Origin: JBBRSC01 sp038245795
GTDB lineage: Bacteria; Actinomycetota; Acidimicrobiia; Acidimicrobiales; Microtrichaceae
Direction of reading: 5' to 3'
Length of the DNA stretch: 6,378 nucleotides
Assembly (NCBI GenBank): GCA_038245795.1
Contig: JBBRSC010000197.1
Location: forward strand, 1-6,378
Shown here: piece by piece, positions 1-5,269 of the stretch
Numbering within the stretch: the stretch's first letter is position 1
How the letters are laid out: each line of letters starts with the position of its first letter
Translations under genes and position numbers: made by a program
Notes under the pieces: model-generated
What the model was told of the DNA's origin: nothing
What the model saw: only the letters and a program-made list of their open reading frames with translations
Database searches by the model: none

Positions 1-59
1 ACCACTGCATCGCAGACTCGTTCGACGTCACCGTCGGCTACGACCGCTTCGATCCTGAT
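1..59. repeat. Perfect 59-bp inverted copy of bases 608-666 (probable chimeric contig end)
   Basis: Base k of this segment is the complement of base 667-k for all 59 positions; the match stops at base 60 (T here, C expected). The partner segment, 608-666, codes for residues 59-78 of the PII protein. The copy here sits where the last third of the ammonium transporter should be and reads as non-Amt residues in the transporter frame. Homology to Amt resumes at about bases 52-66 (ILIGLF), so a few bases of microhomology (around TCCTGAT) may lie at the junction. This is the pattern of a fold-back amplification or assembly chimera rather than a biological repeat. A real inversion with a duplicated end is less likely because it would destroy the transporter. 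Confidence 0.9.
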
Positions 60-366
60 TGGACTGTTCTCTCATCCGCAGTTCTTCGGGTACACCCAGG
101 GACAAGGTCTGGGACCCGACGGGCTCCTCCAGGTGACTCCCGGATTGTTCTTCGGCGGCGGCCTCAACCTGCTCAGGTATCAGCTCGTCGCCAACGGTGC
201 CGCTGTCCTCTACTCGTTCATCGCCAGCTTCGCCATCATGAAGATTCTCGATGCCCTCATCGGCGTTCGTGTGTCCGCTGATGATGAGCAAGAAGGCCTC
301 GATCTCACCCAACACGCTGAGACCGCCTACCACTCAGCAGAACGCGGCCTCGGCCGCGGCATCTGA
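60..366 (+). CDS. amt: Ammonium transporter Amt/AmtB, C-terminal part (5' end missing)
   Basis: This is the end of an inner-membrane ammonium channel of the Amt/MEP/Rh family, which carries ammonium or ammonia into the cell. The visible part covers the last periplasmic loop, the final membrane helix (YSFIASFAIMKILDALIG, about bases 211-264) and the cytoplasmic tail. The tail has the family signature GVRVS, then DEQEGLDLTQHAETAY, which is the segment that contacts the PII T-loop. The frame stays open to base 1, but the residues read from bases 1-59 do not resemble Amt, and those bases are an inverted copy of part of the downstream PII gene. I therefore start the credible coding sequence at about base 60, just before the GLF of the last periplasmic loop. 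GTG at 133 is an internal Val codon, not a start. The PII gene begins 67 bases downstream, the usual amt-PII pairing. The assignment to the family is secure; the transporter's full length cannot be judged. Confidence 0.92.
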
Positions 367-433
367 GCGTCATCATCGACTTGCCCATCAAAAGCCTCCT
401 CGACAACATCCTCCTCCTCAACACAGGACGCGC

Positions 434-772
434 ATGAAACTCATCACAGCCATCGTGAAGCCCTTCAAGCTCGACGACGTCAAGGCCGCGTTGAAAGGCG
501 TCGGCGTCGAGGGCCTCACCGTGTCCGAGGTCCAGGGGTTCGGACGCCAGGGGGGTCACACCGAGACCTACCGGGGCTCCGAATATGCCATCGACTTCAT
601 CCCCAAGATCAGGATCGAAGCGGTCGTAGCCGACGGTGACGTCGAACGAGTCTGCGATGCAGTGGTCGAGGGAGCGCGCACCGGCAAGATCGGTGATGGG
701 AAAGTCTGGGTGACCGAGGTGACCCGAATGGTCCGAATTCGCACGGGCGAGCGCGACGCCGACGCAATCTGA
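434..772 (+). CDS. glnB: Nitrogen regulatory protein PII (GlnB/GlnK family)
   Basis: PII is a small trimeric cytoplasmic protein that senses 2-oxoglutarate, ATP and ADP and regulates nitrogen uptake and assimilation, including the adjacent ammonium channel. The product is 112 residues, the standard PII length. It starts MKLITAIVKPFKLDDVKAAL, the usual first strand and helix. The T-loop spans about residues 37-55 and carries the modification tyrosine at position 51 within YRGSEY, plus Gln39 of the ligand site. The B-loop is TGKIGDGKVWV (residues 83-93) and the C-loop includes VRIRTGE. The ATG at 434 has AGGA at 425-428, five bases upstream, and gives the exact family N-terminus; an upstream in-frame start would add 61 non-homologous residues overlapping amt. 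The next gene, glnD, starts one base after the stop. In actinobacteria Tyr51 is adenylylated rather than uridylylated, so that is the expected modification. By synteny the name glnK would also fit. Confidence 0.97.
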   Translation: MKLITAIVKPFKLDDVKAALKGVGVEGLTVSEVQGFGRQGGHTETYRGSEYAIDFIPKIRIEAVVADGDVERVCDAVVEGARTGKIGDGKVWVTEVTRMVRIRTGERDADAI

Positions 773-773
773 C

Positions 774-2990
774 GTGGGCATCGATCGCCTTCGGGAACGC
801 TTGGGCGACGATCACAACCGCTCCGGACCGGCGGCGTGTCAGCGCCGCGCAGAACGAGTCGACATGGCGCTCCGCGAACTTTCCGAAGACACCTTCCGAG
901 AGCAGTCGGATTGGGCCTTGATCGCGCTCGGCGGCTACGGGCGGGCCAGCCTGGCTCCCCACAGCGACATCGATGTCATGTTGGCGTCGCGCCGGCCCAT
1001 CGAACCCGATCTGGTTCGTCCGCTGTGGTATCCGCTGTGGGACGCGGGAGCGAAACTTGGTCATTCGGTGAGGACCATCAAGGAGTTCGGGGACATCGTC
1101 GGCCGCGATCTGGCGACAGCCACTGCCGGTCTGTCAGCTCGTCACATCGCGGGCGATCCGACGATCACGAGCGACATTCGCCGACAGGCCGAATTGAACT
1201 GGATCAGCGATCGACATCGATGGATGGATGACCTCGGCGAGTCGGTGGCCGACCGGCACCGCTCTGTTCCCGATGTTGCCTGGGCGTTGGAGCCCGATCT
1301 GAAAGAGGGGCGCGGAGGGCTGCGTGATCTCCACGCCATTGCCTGGGGACTCGACTGGTTCCGTCTCACCGGCAACACCCCTCCGACCCTCGACCGGGAG
1401 GCTCTTGCGTCGATGGAGGATCAGCTGACATCGATCCGGGTGGCGCTCCACCGGGTTCGTGGCCGCAGCGATCTGTTGGTCTTCCAAGACCAGGATGCGA
1501 TCGCGGAGGAATTGGGCGAGATGTCCGTTGACGCCCTCCTCACCAAGATCAGTCGAATCGGGAGAGCCGTCGGACGGGCCAGCGATGATTTCTGGGGTGA
1601 TGTTTCCCGAACACCACCGGCGAGACGACCAGAACCCGATGCGGTGTCGGTGCTCGCAGCAGCCACCAGCGCCGCCCGTCTCGGACGTCGATTCGATCGT
1701 GACGCGCTGGCGATGATGTCCACCGTTGCCGTTCCCGACGCTCCCTGGACCACGGCGCTCCGTGAGTCGTTCGTAGATTTCCTCGCCGTAGGGCCGGGCC
1801 TTGCGACGATGGTTGACGTGCTCGACGGCGCAGGCTTCTGGTCGATGCTGATACCCGAATGGGTCAACGTGGCATCGCGTCCGCAGCGCAACGCCTACCA
1901 CCGATTCACCGTCGATCGTCATCTCATCGAGACGGTGATTCACGGTGCCGCGCTCGCCGGAGCCACCGACCGGCCCGATCTCCTGCTGCTGGCCTGTCTT
2001 GTTCATGATCTTGGCAAGGTTGGTTCAGGAGACCACACGGCAATCGGCATGGATCTTGCCGGCACCTTCGGAACTCGAATTGGGTTGAACACCACCGACA
2101 TCGCCAACCTGAGGCTGCTGGTGGAACACCATCTCCTCCTGGCCGATGTTGCCACTCGTCGCGATCTCGACGATCCCGTCATCATCATTACCGTGGCTGA
2201 GAAGCTGACGACTGAATCCAACGTTGAACTTCTGCGATGCCTCACCATTGCCGATTCGGCCGCCACCGGCCCCGCCGCGTGGAGCGCTTGGAAGGCATGG
2301 CTCGTCGACACGCTCGTGGAGCGGACCCTCGACGTGATCCGCGGCGGGACCGCCACCCGACCCGATCGCGGTGCGAGCCCGGAACTCCTCGATCTCCAGT
2401 CGGAGGTCAGCGTCGATGGGATCGCCAGATGGATCATCGAGGAGCGGTCCATCACCATCGTTGCCCCCGATCGACCTGGGTTGTTCGCGCGGCTCGCGGG
2501 AACCCTCTCGCTCTCGGGCGCCATTGTCTTGGAGGTCGCTGCGACGACCGACCAATCGCTGGCGACCGACCGGTTCGTTCTTGATTGGGATGTCGGCGGG
2601 CCCCAATGGGATCGACTCACCGCCAACCTCGAACTCGCCCTCACGTCTCGCTTGGCGTTGACTGCCCGCTTGGCCGAACGGGCCCGGAGCTATCGAGCGA
2701 CGACGATGCACCCCTCGTTGTTTCCCCCCGATGTTCGCATCTTCAACACCGACAGCGATCTCCACACCGTTATCGAAGCCAGCGGTCCAGACAGCATCGG
2801 CTTGCTCTCGCGCTTGGCTCGAGCCCTGGCAGAACTCGACCTCGACATCCATCAGGCCAGGGTGACCACGATGGGCGACGACGTCGTCGACTCGTTTTAT
2901 GTGCAGCACCGTGGCGGCCAGGTCATCGACTCAGATCTCCACGAGGAGATCCGTCGAGCGCTCCTCCATGCACTTGCACCGCCCGCCTGA
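774..2990 (+). CDS. glnD: GlnD, bifunctional PII nucleotidyltransferase/removing enzyme
   Basis: GlnD attaches a nucleotide to PII Tyr51 and removes it according to nitrogen status; actinobacterial enzymes are known to use AMP, proteobacterial ones UMP. Domains in order: nucleotidyltransferase with GGYGR (residues 53-57) and the metal-binding SDID (64-67); the GlnD-specific LEPDLKEGRGGLRD (172-185); an HD hydrolase domain with VDRH (380-383), HDLGKVGSGDH (411-421) and EHHLLLADVATRRDLDDP (451-468); then two ACT domains, the first around ITIVAPDRPGLFARLAGTL (560-578) and the second around TVIEASGPDSIGLLSRLARA (665-684), which are glutamine sensors in the family. All catalytic motifs are present. 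The protein has 738 residues against about 890 in E. coli, the difference being partly a shorter N-terminus. GTG at 774 is preferred because the first 30 residues align with the usual GlnD leader helix; ATG at 864 (Met31) is the alternative. No clear ribosome site is visible and the gap to the PII stop is one base, which implies translational coupling. Confidence 0.96.
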   Translation: MGIDRLRERLGDDHNRSGPAACQRRAERVDMALRELSEDTFREQSDWALIALGGYGRASLAPHSDIDVMLASRRPIEPDLVRPLWYPLWDAGAKLGHSVRTIKEFGDIVGRDLATATAGLSARHIAGDPTITSDIRRQAELNWISDRHRWMDDLGESVADRHRSVPDVAWALEPDLKEGRGGLRDLHAIAWGLDWFRLTGNTPPTLDREALASMEDQLTSIRVALHRVRGRSDLLVFQDQDAIAEELGEMSVDALLTKISRIGRAVGRASDDFWGDVSRTPPARRPEPDAVSVLAAATSAARLGRRFDRDALAMMSTVAVPDAPWTTALRESFVDFLAVGPGLATMVDVLDGAGFWSMLIPEWVNVASRPQRNAYHRFTVDRHLIETVIHGAALAGATDRPDLLLLACLVHDLGKVGSGDHTAIGMDLAGTFGTRIGLNTTDIANLRLLVEHHLLLADVATRRDLDDPVIIITVAEKLTTESNVELLRCLTIADSAATGPAAWSAWKAWLVDTLVERTLDVIRGGTATRPDRGASPELLDLQSEVSVDGIARWIIEERSITIVAPDRPGLFARLAGTLSLSGAIVLEVAATTDQSLATDRFVLDWDVGGPQWDRLTANLELALTSRLALTARLAERARSYRATTMHPSLFPPDVRIFNTDSDLHTVIEASGPDSIGLLSRLARALAELDLDIHQARVTTMGDDVVDSFYVQHRGGQVIDSDLHEEIRRALLHALAPPA

Positions 2991-3006
2991 CGCATCGCGA
3001 TAAGCA

Positions 3007-3147
3007 TCACTTGAAGCGGAGGTACGCCTCCAAGCGAGCCGTATCGGCGGAGTCCCATCCGTCGGGCGAAGCTACTTGTGCCCACCCGGCCACGAAGTCG
3101 AGTCGATAATCGTGTCCGTACCCGTGAGGTGCCCCGAACCCGGCCAT
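3007..3147 (-). CDS. Hypothetical 46-residue ORF, possibly the 3' end of a decayed gene
   Basis: I do not recognise this protein. It reads from an ATG at 3147 to a TGA at 3007-3009 and has about 72 percent G or C at third codon positions. Its end, GWAQVASPDGWDSADTARLE followed by AYLRFK, looks like ordinary globular protein. An AGGGAG stretch lies two bases upstream of the ATG, closer than ideal for a ribosome site. A second minus-strand frame (GTG at 3206 to TAG at 3072-3074, 44 codons) overlaps it and is also coding-like at its start (PDSVIDVINRESWPGSGHL). The pair could be one gene with a single-base frameshift. It could also be chance open sequence in GC-rich DNA, so confidence is low. 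Confidence 0.25.
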   Translation of the reverse strand: MAGFGAPHGYGHDYRLDFVAGWAQVASPDGWDSADTARLEAYLRFK

Positions 3148-3333
3148 GACTCCCTGTTGATCACGTCGATCACGCTGTCAGGCGGACGGCCGAGCGCTGA
3201 GGTCACACCTGTCCGACAAAGATCGTTTCCTGATCAGATCGCCGTCGGATGACCTTCCTCCCCCGCCGGCAGGTTCCCGTCGACGATCAAGGATCAGACT
3301 TCCTGGCGAGAAACATGTGGGCAGCGACAGCGA

Positions 3334-3361
3334 ACGGGCTCCTGCCGAAGCAGGAGCCCGT
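3334..3361 (-). terminator. Strong 12-bp hairpin with UUCG tetraloop, probable terminator
   Basis: ACGGGCTCCTGC pairs perfectly with its complement across a four-base loop. Read on the minus strand the loop is C(UUCG)G, the extra-stable tetraloop, which suggests the minus-strand transcript is the functional one. It lies about 100 bases past the stop of the PD40-repeat gene. No U-tract follows on that strand, as is common for actinobacterial terminators; on the + strand the following sequence is moderately T-rich. It could therefore end transcription from both sides, including read-through from glnD. Confidence 0.7.
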
Positions 3362-3463
3362 CTGTCCATGTTGTTGTCGCTCGTTGCCCAGAGGTGAGCA
3401 GGATCGAGCTGGTTCTCCCGTTGCTCGGCGCCAACCCCCCTCTCAGTACGAGTCAGGAACTGA

Positions 3464-4702
3464 TCAGTACGTCAGGTCACGCTTGAAGATGTCACCAGCG
3501 CCGTTGGTGTCGCCACCGACGAGGTTGGTGGCGTACGAGGTGAACGACGCCTTGGTGCCGTCACCCGAAATGGCCGGCTCGCCGCTGAGGGCGTTGCCGA
3601 GAGCGGCAGCTGTGAACGTCGCCGTGCCAGCGGAGGCAGTGAAGACGTCCGCCGTGGCATTGGTGTCGCCAGCCACAAGGTTCGTGGCGTACGACTGGAA
3701 CGCCACCTTCGTGCCGTCAGCGCTAATGGACGGCTGACCGCTGAGGTCATTGCCAAGGGTCGTAGTTGCCGGCGTGGCCACGCCGCCAACTGACGCCACG
3801 ACCACGTCCGCCGTGGCATTGGTGTCACCGGCAAAGAGGTTGGTGGCATAGGTCTGGAACGCAACCTTGGTGCCATCGGCGTTCAGTGACGGGGCGTCGC
3901 TGAGATCATTCGGCTGCGTTGAGGTGGCCCTCACGACGGTTCCGGCTGGGAGCGCCGCAACTACGACATCGGCGGTGGCGTTGGTGTCACCCGCAACAAG
4001 GTTCGTGGCGTACGTCTGGAATGCGACCTTCGTGCCATCACCACTGATCGAGGGTGACGCGCTGTAGTCGTTCGGAAGTGCCGTGGTGGCACGAGCGATG
4101 GACGCTCCGGCGACGGTGGCCACAACAATGTCTGCGGTCGCATTGCTGTCGCCTGCCACCAGGTTGGTCGCGTATGTCTGATACGCAACCTTGGCTCCTG
4201 TTGCGGACATCGACGGGAAGCCGCTGAAGTCATTGCCCTGCGTCACGCCGAAACCCGACACCTTGATGGTGACATTGGTGGTGAGGTTGGTCACGAAGAC
4301 ATCGGAGGTGGCATTGGTGTCGCCGACGACGAGGTTGGTGGCGGCCGACTCGAACGCAACAGCTGATCCATCCGCGGCGATGGAAGGATGCAGGGAGCCA
4401 CCGTTGCCCGTGATGCTGACACCCTTGACGGCGCCGGTCTGTGTGTCTTTCACGAACACGTCAGCCACACCGTTGGTGTCGCCAGCGACCAGGTTCGTGG
4501 CATCGGACGTGAAGGCGATGTAGCGGCCGTCGGTGGTGATCGATGAGTCGAAGCTGTCAGCGGTCGCTTGCACTGAAGTTGCTGTGGTGGAAGCCAACGT
4601 GACGCTGGGGGGGACATACGGGCCGGGCATGGGGGCGCACGCTGCGGCGACCGCGGCGAGCAAGGGGGCGGCGAGTGCCGCTCGCTTCTGGTGGGTGTTC
4701 AT
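3464..4702 (-). CDS. Exported PD40/TolB-like repeat protein, predicted seven-bladed beta-propeller
   Basis: The 412-residue product has an N-terminal export signal (MNTHQKRAAL then an Ala/Leu-rich stretch) ending at Cys22 in VAAAC, which may serve as a lipid-attachment site although the lipobox is loose. A Pro-rich linker (CAPMPGPYVPPS) follows. The rest is seven repeats of 52-57 residues built as PSISxDGTKVAF, then YATNLVAGDTN, then ADVxV, the pattern of PD40 (WD40-like beta-propeller) repeats. NLVAGDTN or a close variant occurs at residues 70, 123, 180, 234, 288, 341 and 393. The function is unknown; such propellers usually act as extracytoplasmic binding or scaffold domains. Repeats 3-6 are nearly identical in their central part, which suggests recent duplication or gene conversion. 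ATG at 4702 is chosen because it begins the signal peptide; the frame runs 37 codons further upstream but codes there for a charged, non-signal sequence. Candidate ribosome sites are AGGAG (4716-4720, 13 bases away) or GGAAA (4706-4710). Confidence 0.85.
   Translation of the reverse strand: MNTHQKRAALAAPLLAAVAAACAPMPGPYVPPSVTLASTTATSVQATADSFDSSITTDGRYIAFTSDATNLVAGDTNGVADVFVKDTQTGAVKGVSITGNGGSLHPSIAADGSAVAFESAATNLVVGDTNATSDVFVTNLTTNVTIKVSGFGVTQGNDFSGFPSMSATGAKVAYQTYATNLVAGDSNATADIVVATVAGASIARATTALPNDYSASPSISGDGTKVAFQTYATNLVAGDTNATADVVVAALPAGTVVRATSTQPNDLSDAPSLNADGTKVAFQTYATNLFAGDTNATADVVVASVGGVATPATTTLGNDLSGQPSISADGTKVAFQSYATNLVAGDTNATADVFTASAGTATFTAAALGNALSGEPAISGDGTKASFTSYATNLVGGDTNGAGDIFKRDLTY
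3467..4546 (-). repeat. Seven tandem in-frame coding repeats, about 156-171 bp each
   Basis: A core resembling TTGGTGTC-GCC-AGC/GAC-AAGGTT (+ strand) starts at 3504, 3660, 3819, 3981, 4143, 4314 and 4473. The spacings are 156, 159, 162, 162, 171 and 159 bases, all multiples of three. The units encode the propeller blades of the PD40-type protein. The middle copies are most alike, while the first and last encoded blades (residues 53-95 and 367-412) diverge most and keep DVFVKD and DIFKRD ends. Repeats this similar are prone to copy-number change and to assembly collapse. Confidence 0.9.
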
Positions 4703-4888
4703 GGGTTTCCAAACGCTCCTGGATATGGGGACCTCATGAGCCTCCCCCAACCTCTGCGCTGCGTCTGTAGATCGGGCCCGAGATTCATCGCCAGTTCGCT
4801 TCCTGCCCGACACAGGTCCGCATTGGACGTTCGCGGGTCATCCGACGTTCACTCGATGATCGCCTGGAGCATCTCCGACGAGACGTGC
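4703..4888 (-). other. Spacer between rsfS and the PD40-repeat gene
   Basis: This 186-bp stretch is the leader of the PD40 gene. It contains a stem-loop at 4727-4747 (GGGGA pairing with TCCCC around the palindrome CTCATGAG), 25 bases before the PD40 start, which could be a 5' leader structure or a protein-binding site. A second palindrome, TCGGGCCCGA, is at 4772-4781. I could not identify a convincing -35/-10 pair. Short coding-like frames run out of the rsfS region into it, ending at 4849 and 4785. Confidence 0.4.
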
Positions 4889-5269
4889 TCAGCTCGGAGA
4901 AACGGGAGGTCCCGCGGGAACGAAATCGATCCGCGGCGCGTCCCCGTACAGTCGATCGAGCCGGTAGAAATCGCGTTCGGTATCCAGGAACACATGGACG
5001 ACCAGGTCGCCGTAGTCGATGAGAACCCAACGATGGGCGTCACGTCCTTCGGAGGCCAGGGGTCGACGGTCGCTCCCCAACCAGAGCTGTTCCTCGATCT
5101 CGTCCGCGATTGCCCGAACCTGGCGCGTATTGCGACCGCTCACGATCAGGAAGACATCACAGATCGCCAAGATGTCACCGACATCCACCACCAGGATGTC
5201 GGTTCCCCCCTTGGCATCTGCAGCGCGCGCCGCTGCGAGGGCCAGCTCAGCGGTGTCCGACATGGTCAT
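4889..5269 (-). CDS. rsfS: Ribosomal silencing factor RsfS (YbeB/Iojap family)
   Basis: RsfS binds ribosomal protein uL14 on the large subunit and blocks joining with the small subunit, lowering translation when nutrients are scarce. The 126-residue product carries the family core in order: DILVVDVGDILAICDVFLIV (24-43), SGRNTRQVRAIADEIEEQL (44-62), EGRDAHRWVLIDYGDLVVHV (74-93), FLDTERDFYRLDRLYGDAP (94-112). Length and motif order match the family. The ATG at 5269 overlaps the TGA of the upstream LCP gene as ATGA, so the two are probably translationally coupled; a second ATG two codons later (5263) is a possible start. The LCP-RsfS order is typical of actinobacteria, where nadD often lies just upstream, outside this window. 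Another frame stays open past the rsfS stop to 4849 and ends in plausible protein sequence, so the C-terminal 15 or so residues are less certain than the rest. Confidence 0.95.
   Translation of the reverse strand: MTMSDTAELALAAARAADAKGGTDILVVDVGDILAICDVFLIVSGRNTRQVRAIADEIEEQLWLGSDRRPLASEGRDAHRWVLIDYGDLVVHVFLDTERDFYRLDRLYGDAPRIDFVPAGPPVSPS

Larger units (their letters stand above)
2991..3463. other. 473-bp gap between convergent genes: hairpin plus small possible remnants
   Basis: The glnD stop and the PD40-protein stop face each other across this gap. It contains a strong 12-bp hairpin at 3334-3361, a weak 5-bp hairpin with a TACG loop at 3018-3031, and two overlapping short minus-strand frames between 3007 and 3206 with coding-like third-position GC. 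An imperfect direct repeat (TCAGTACG followed by TCAGG) at 3443-3457 and 3464-3476 brackets the stop of the PD40 gene. I see no tRNA, no insertion-sequence ends and no long open frame supported by homology. Confidence 0.6.

Noticed and set aside
251..433. A 61-codon upstream extension of the PII reading frame
   Set aside because: It overlaps the amt 3' end in another frame, has no PII homology, and the ATG at 434 gives the exact family N-terminus with a ribosome site.
1..666. The 59-bp inverted pair considered as terminal repeats of a mobile element
   Set aside because: The enclosed DNA is amt and PII, one copy lies inside the PII coding sequence, and no transposase or target duplication is present.
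305..1064. Minus-strand open frames opposite the PII gene and the glnD start
   Set aside because: They are antisense shadows of well-identified genes with no recognisable domain.
1134..2909. Long minus-strand open frames opposite glnD (up to 294 codons)
   Set aside because: They are Arg/Ser/Gly-rich low-complexity translations of the antisense of a GC-rich gene whose + strand carries every GlnD motif.
3018..3031. GGAGG-TACG-CCTCC hairpin just after glnD as the glnD terminator
   Set aside because: A five-base stem without a following U-tract is too weak to call; it also overlaps the small minus-strand frame.
3249..4523. Plus-strand open frames opposite the propeller gene
   Set aside because: They arise because the repeated blades give repeated antisense frames; the minus strand has the signal peptide and clear PD40 motifs.
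3467..4546. Regular repeats considered as a CRISPR array or non-coding satellite
   Set aside because: Periods of 156-171 bases, all multiples of three, with an intact reading frame and PD40 motifs show they are protein-domain repeats.
4703..4813. Upstream start at 4813 that would lengthen the propeller protein by 37 residues
   Set aside because: The extra residues are charged and would bury the signal peptide; the Met at 4702 is followed by a normal export signal.
4748..4888. Promoter for the propeller gene
   Set aside because: A possible TACAGA -10 is visible on the minus strand but no matching -35 at normal spacing, so I cannot support a call.
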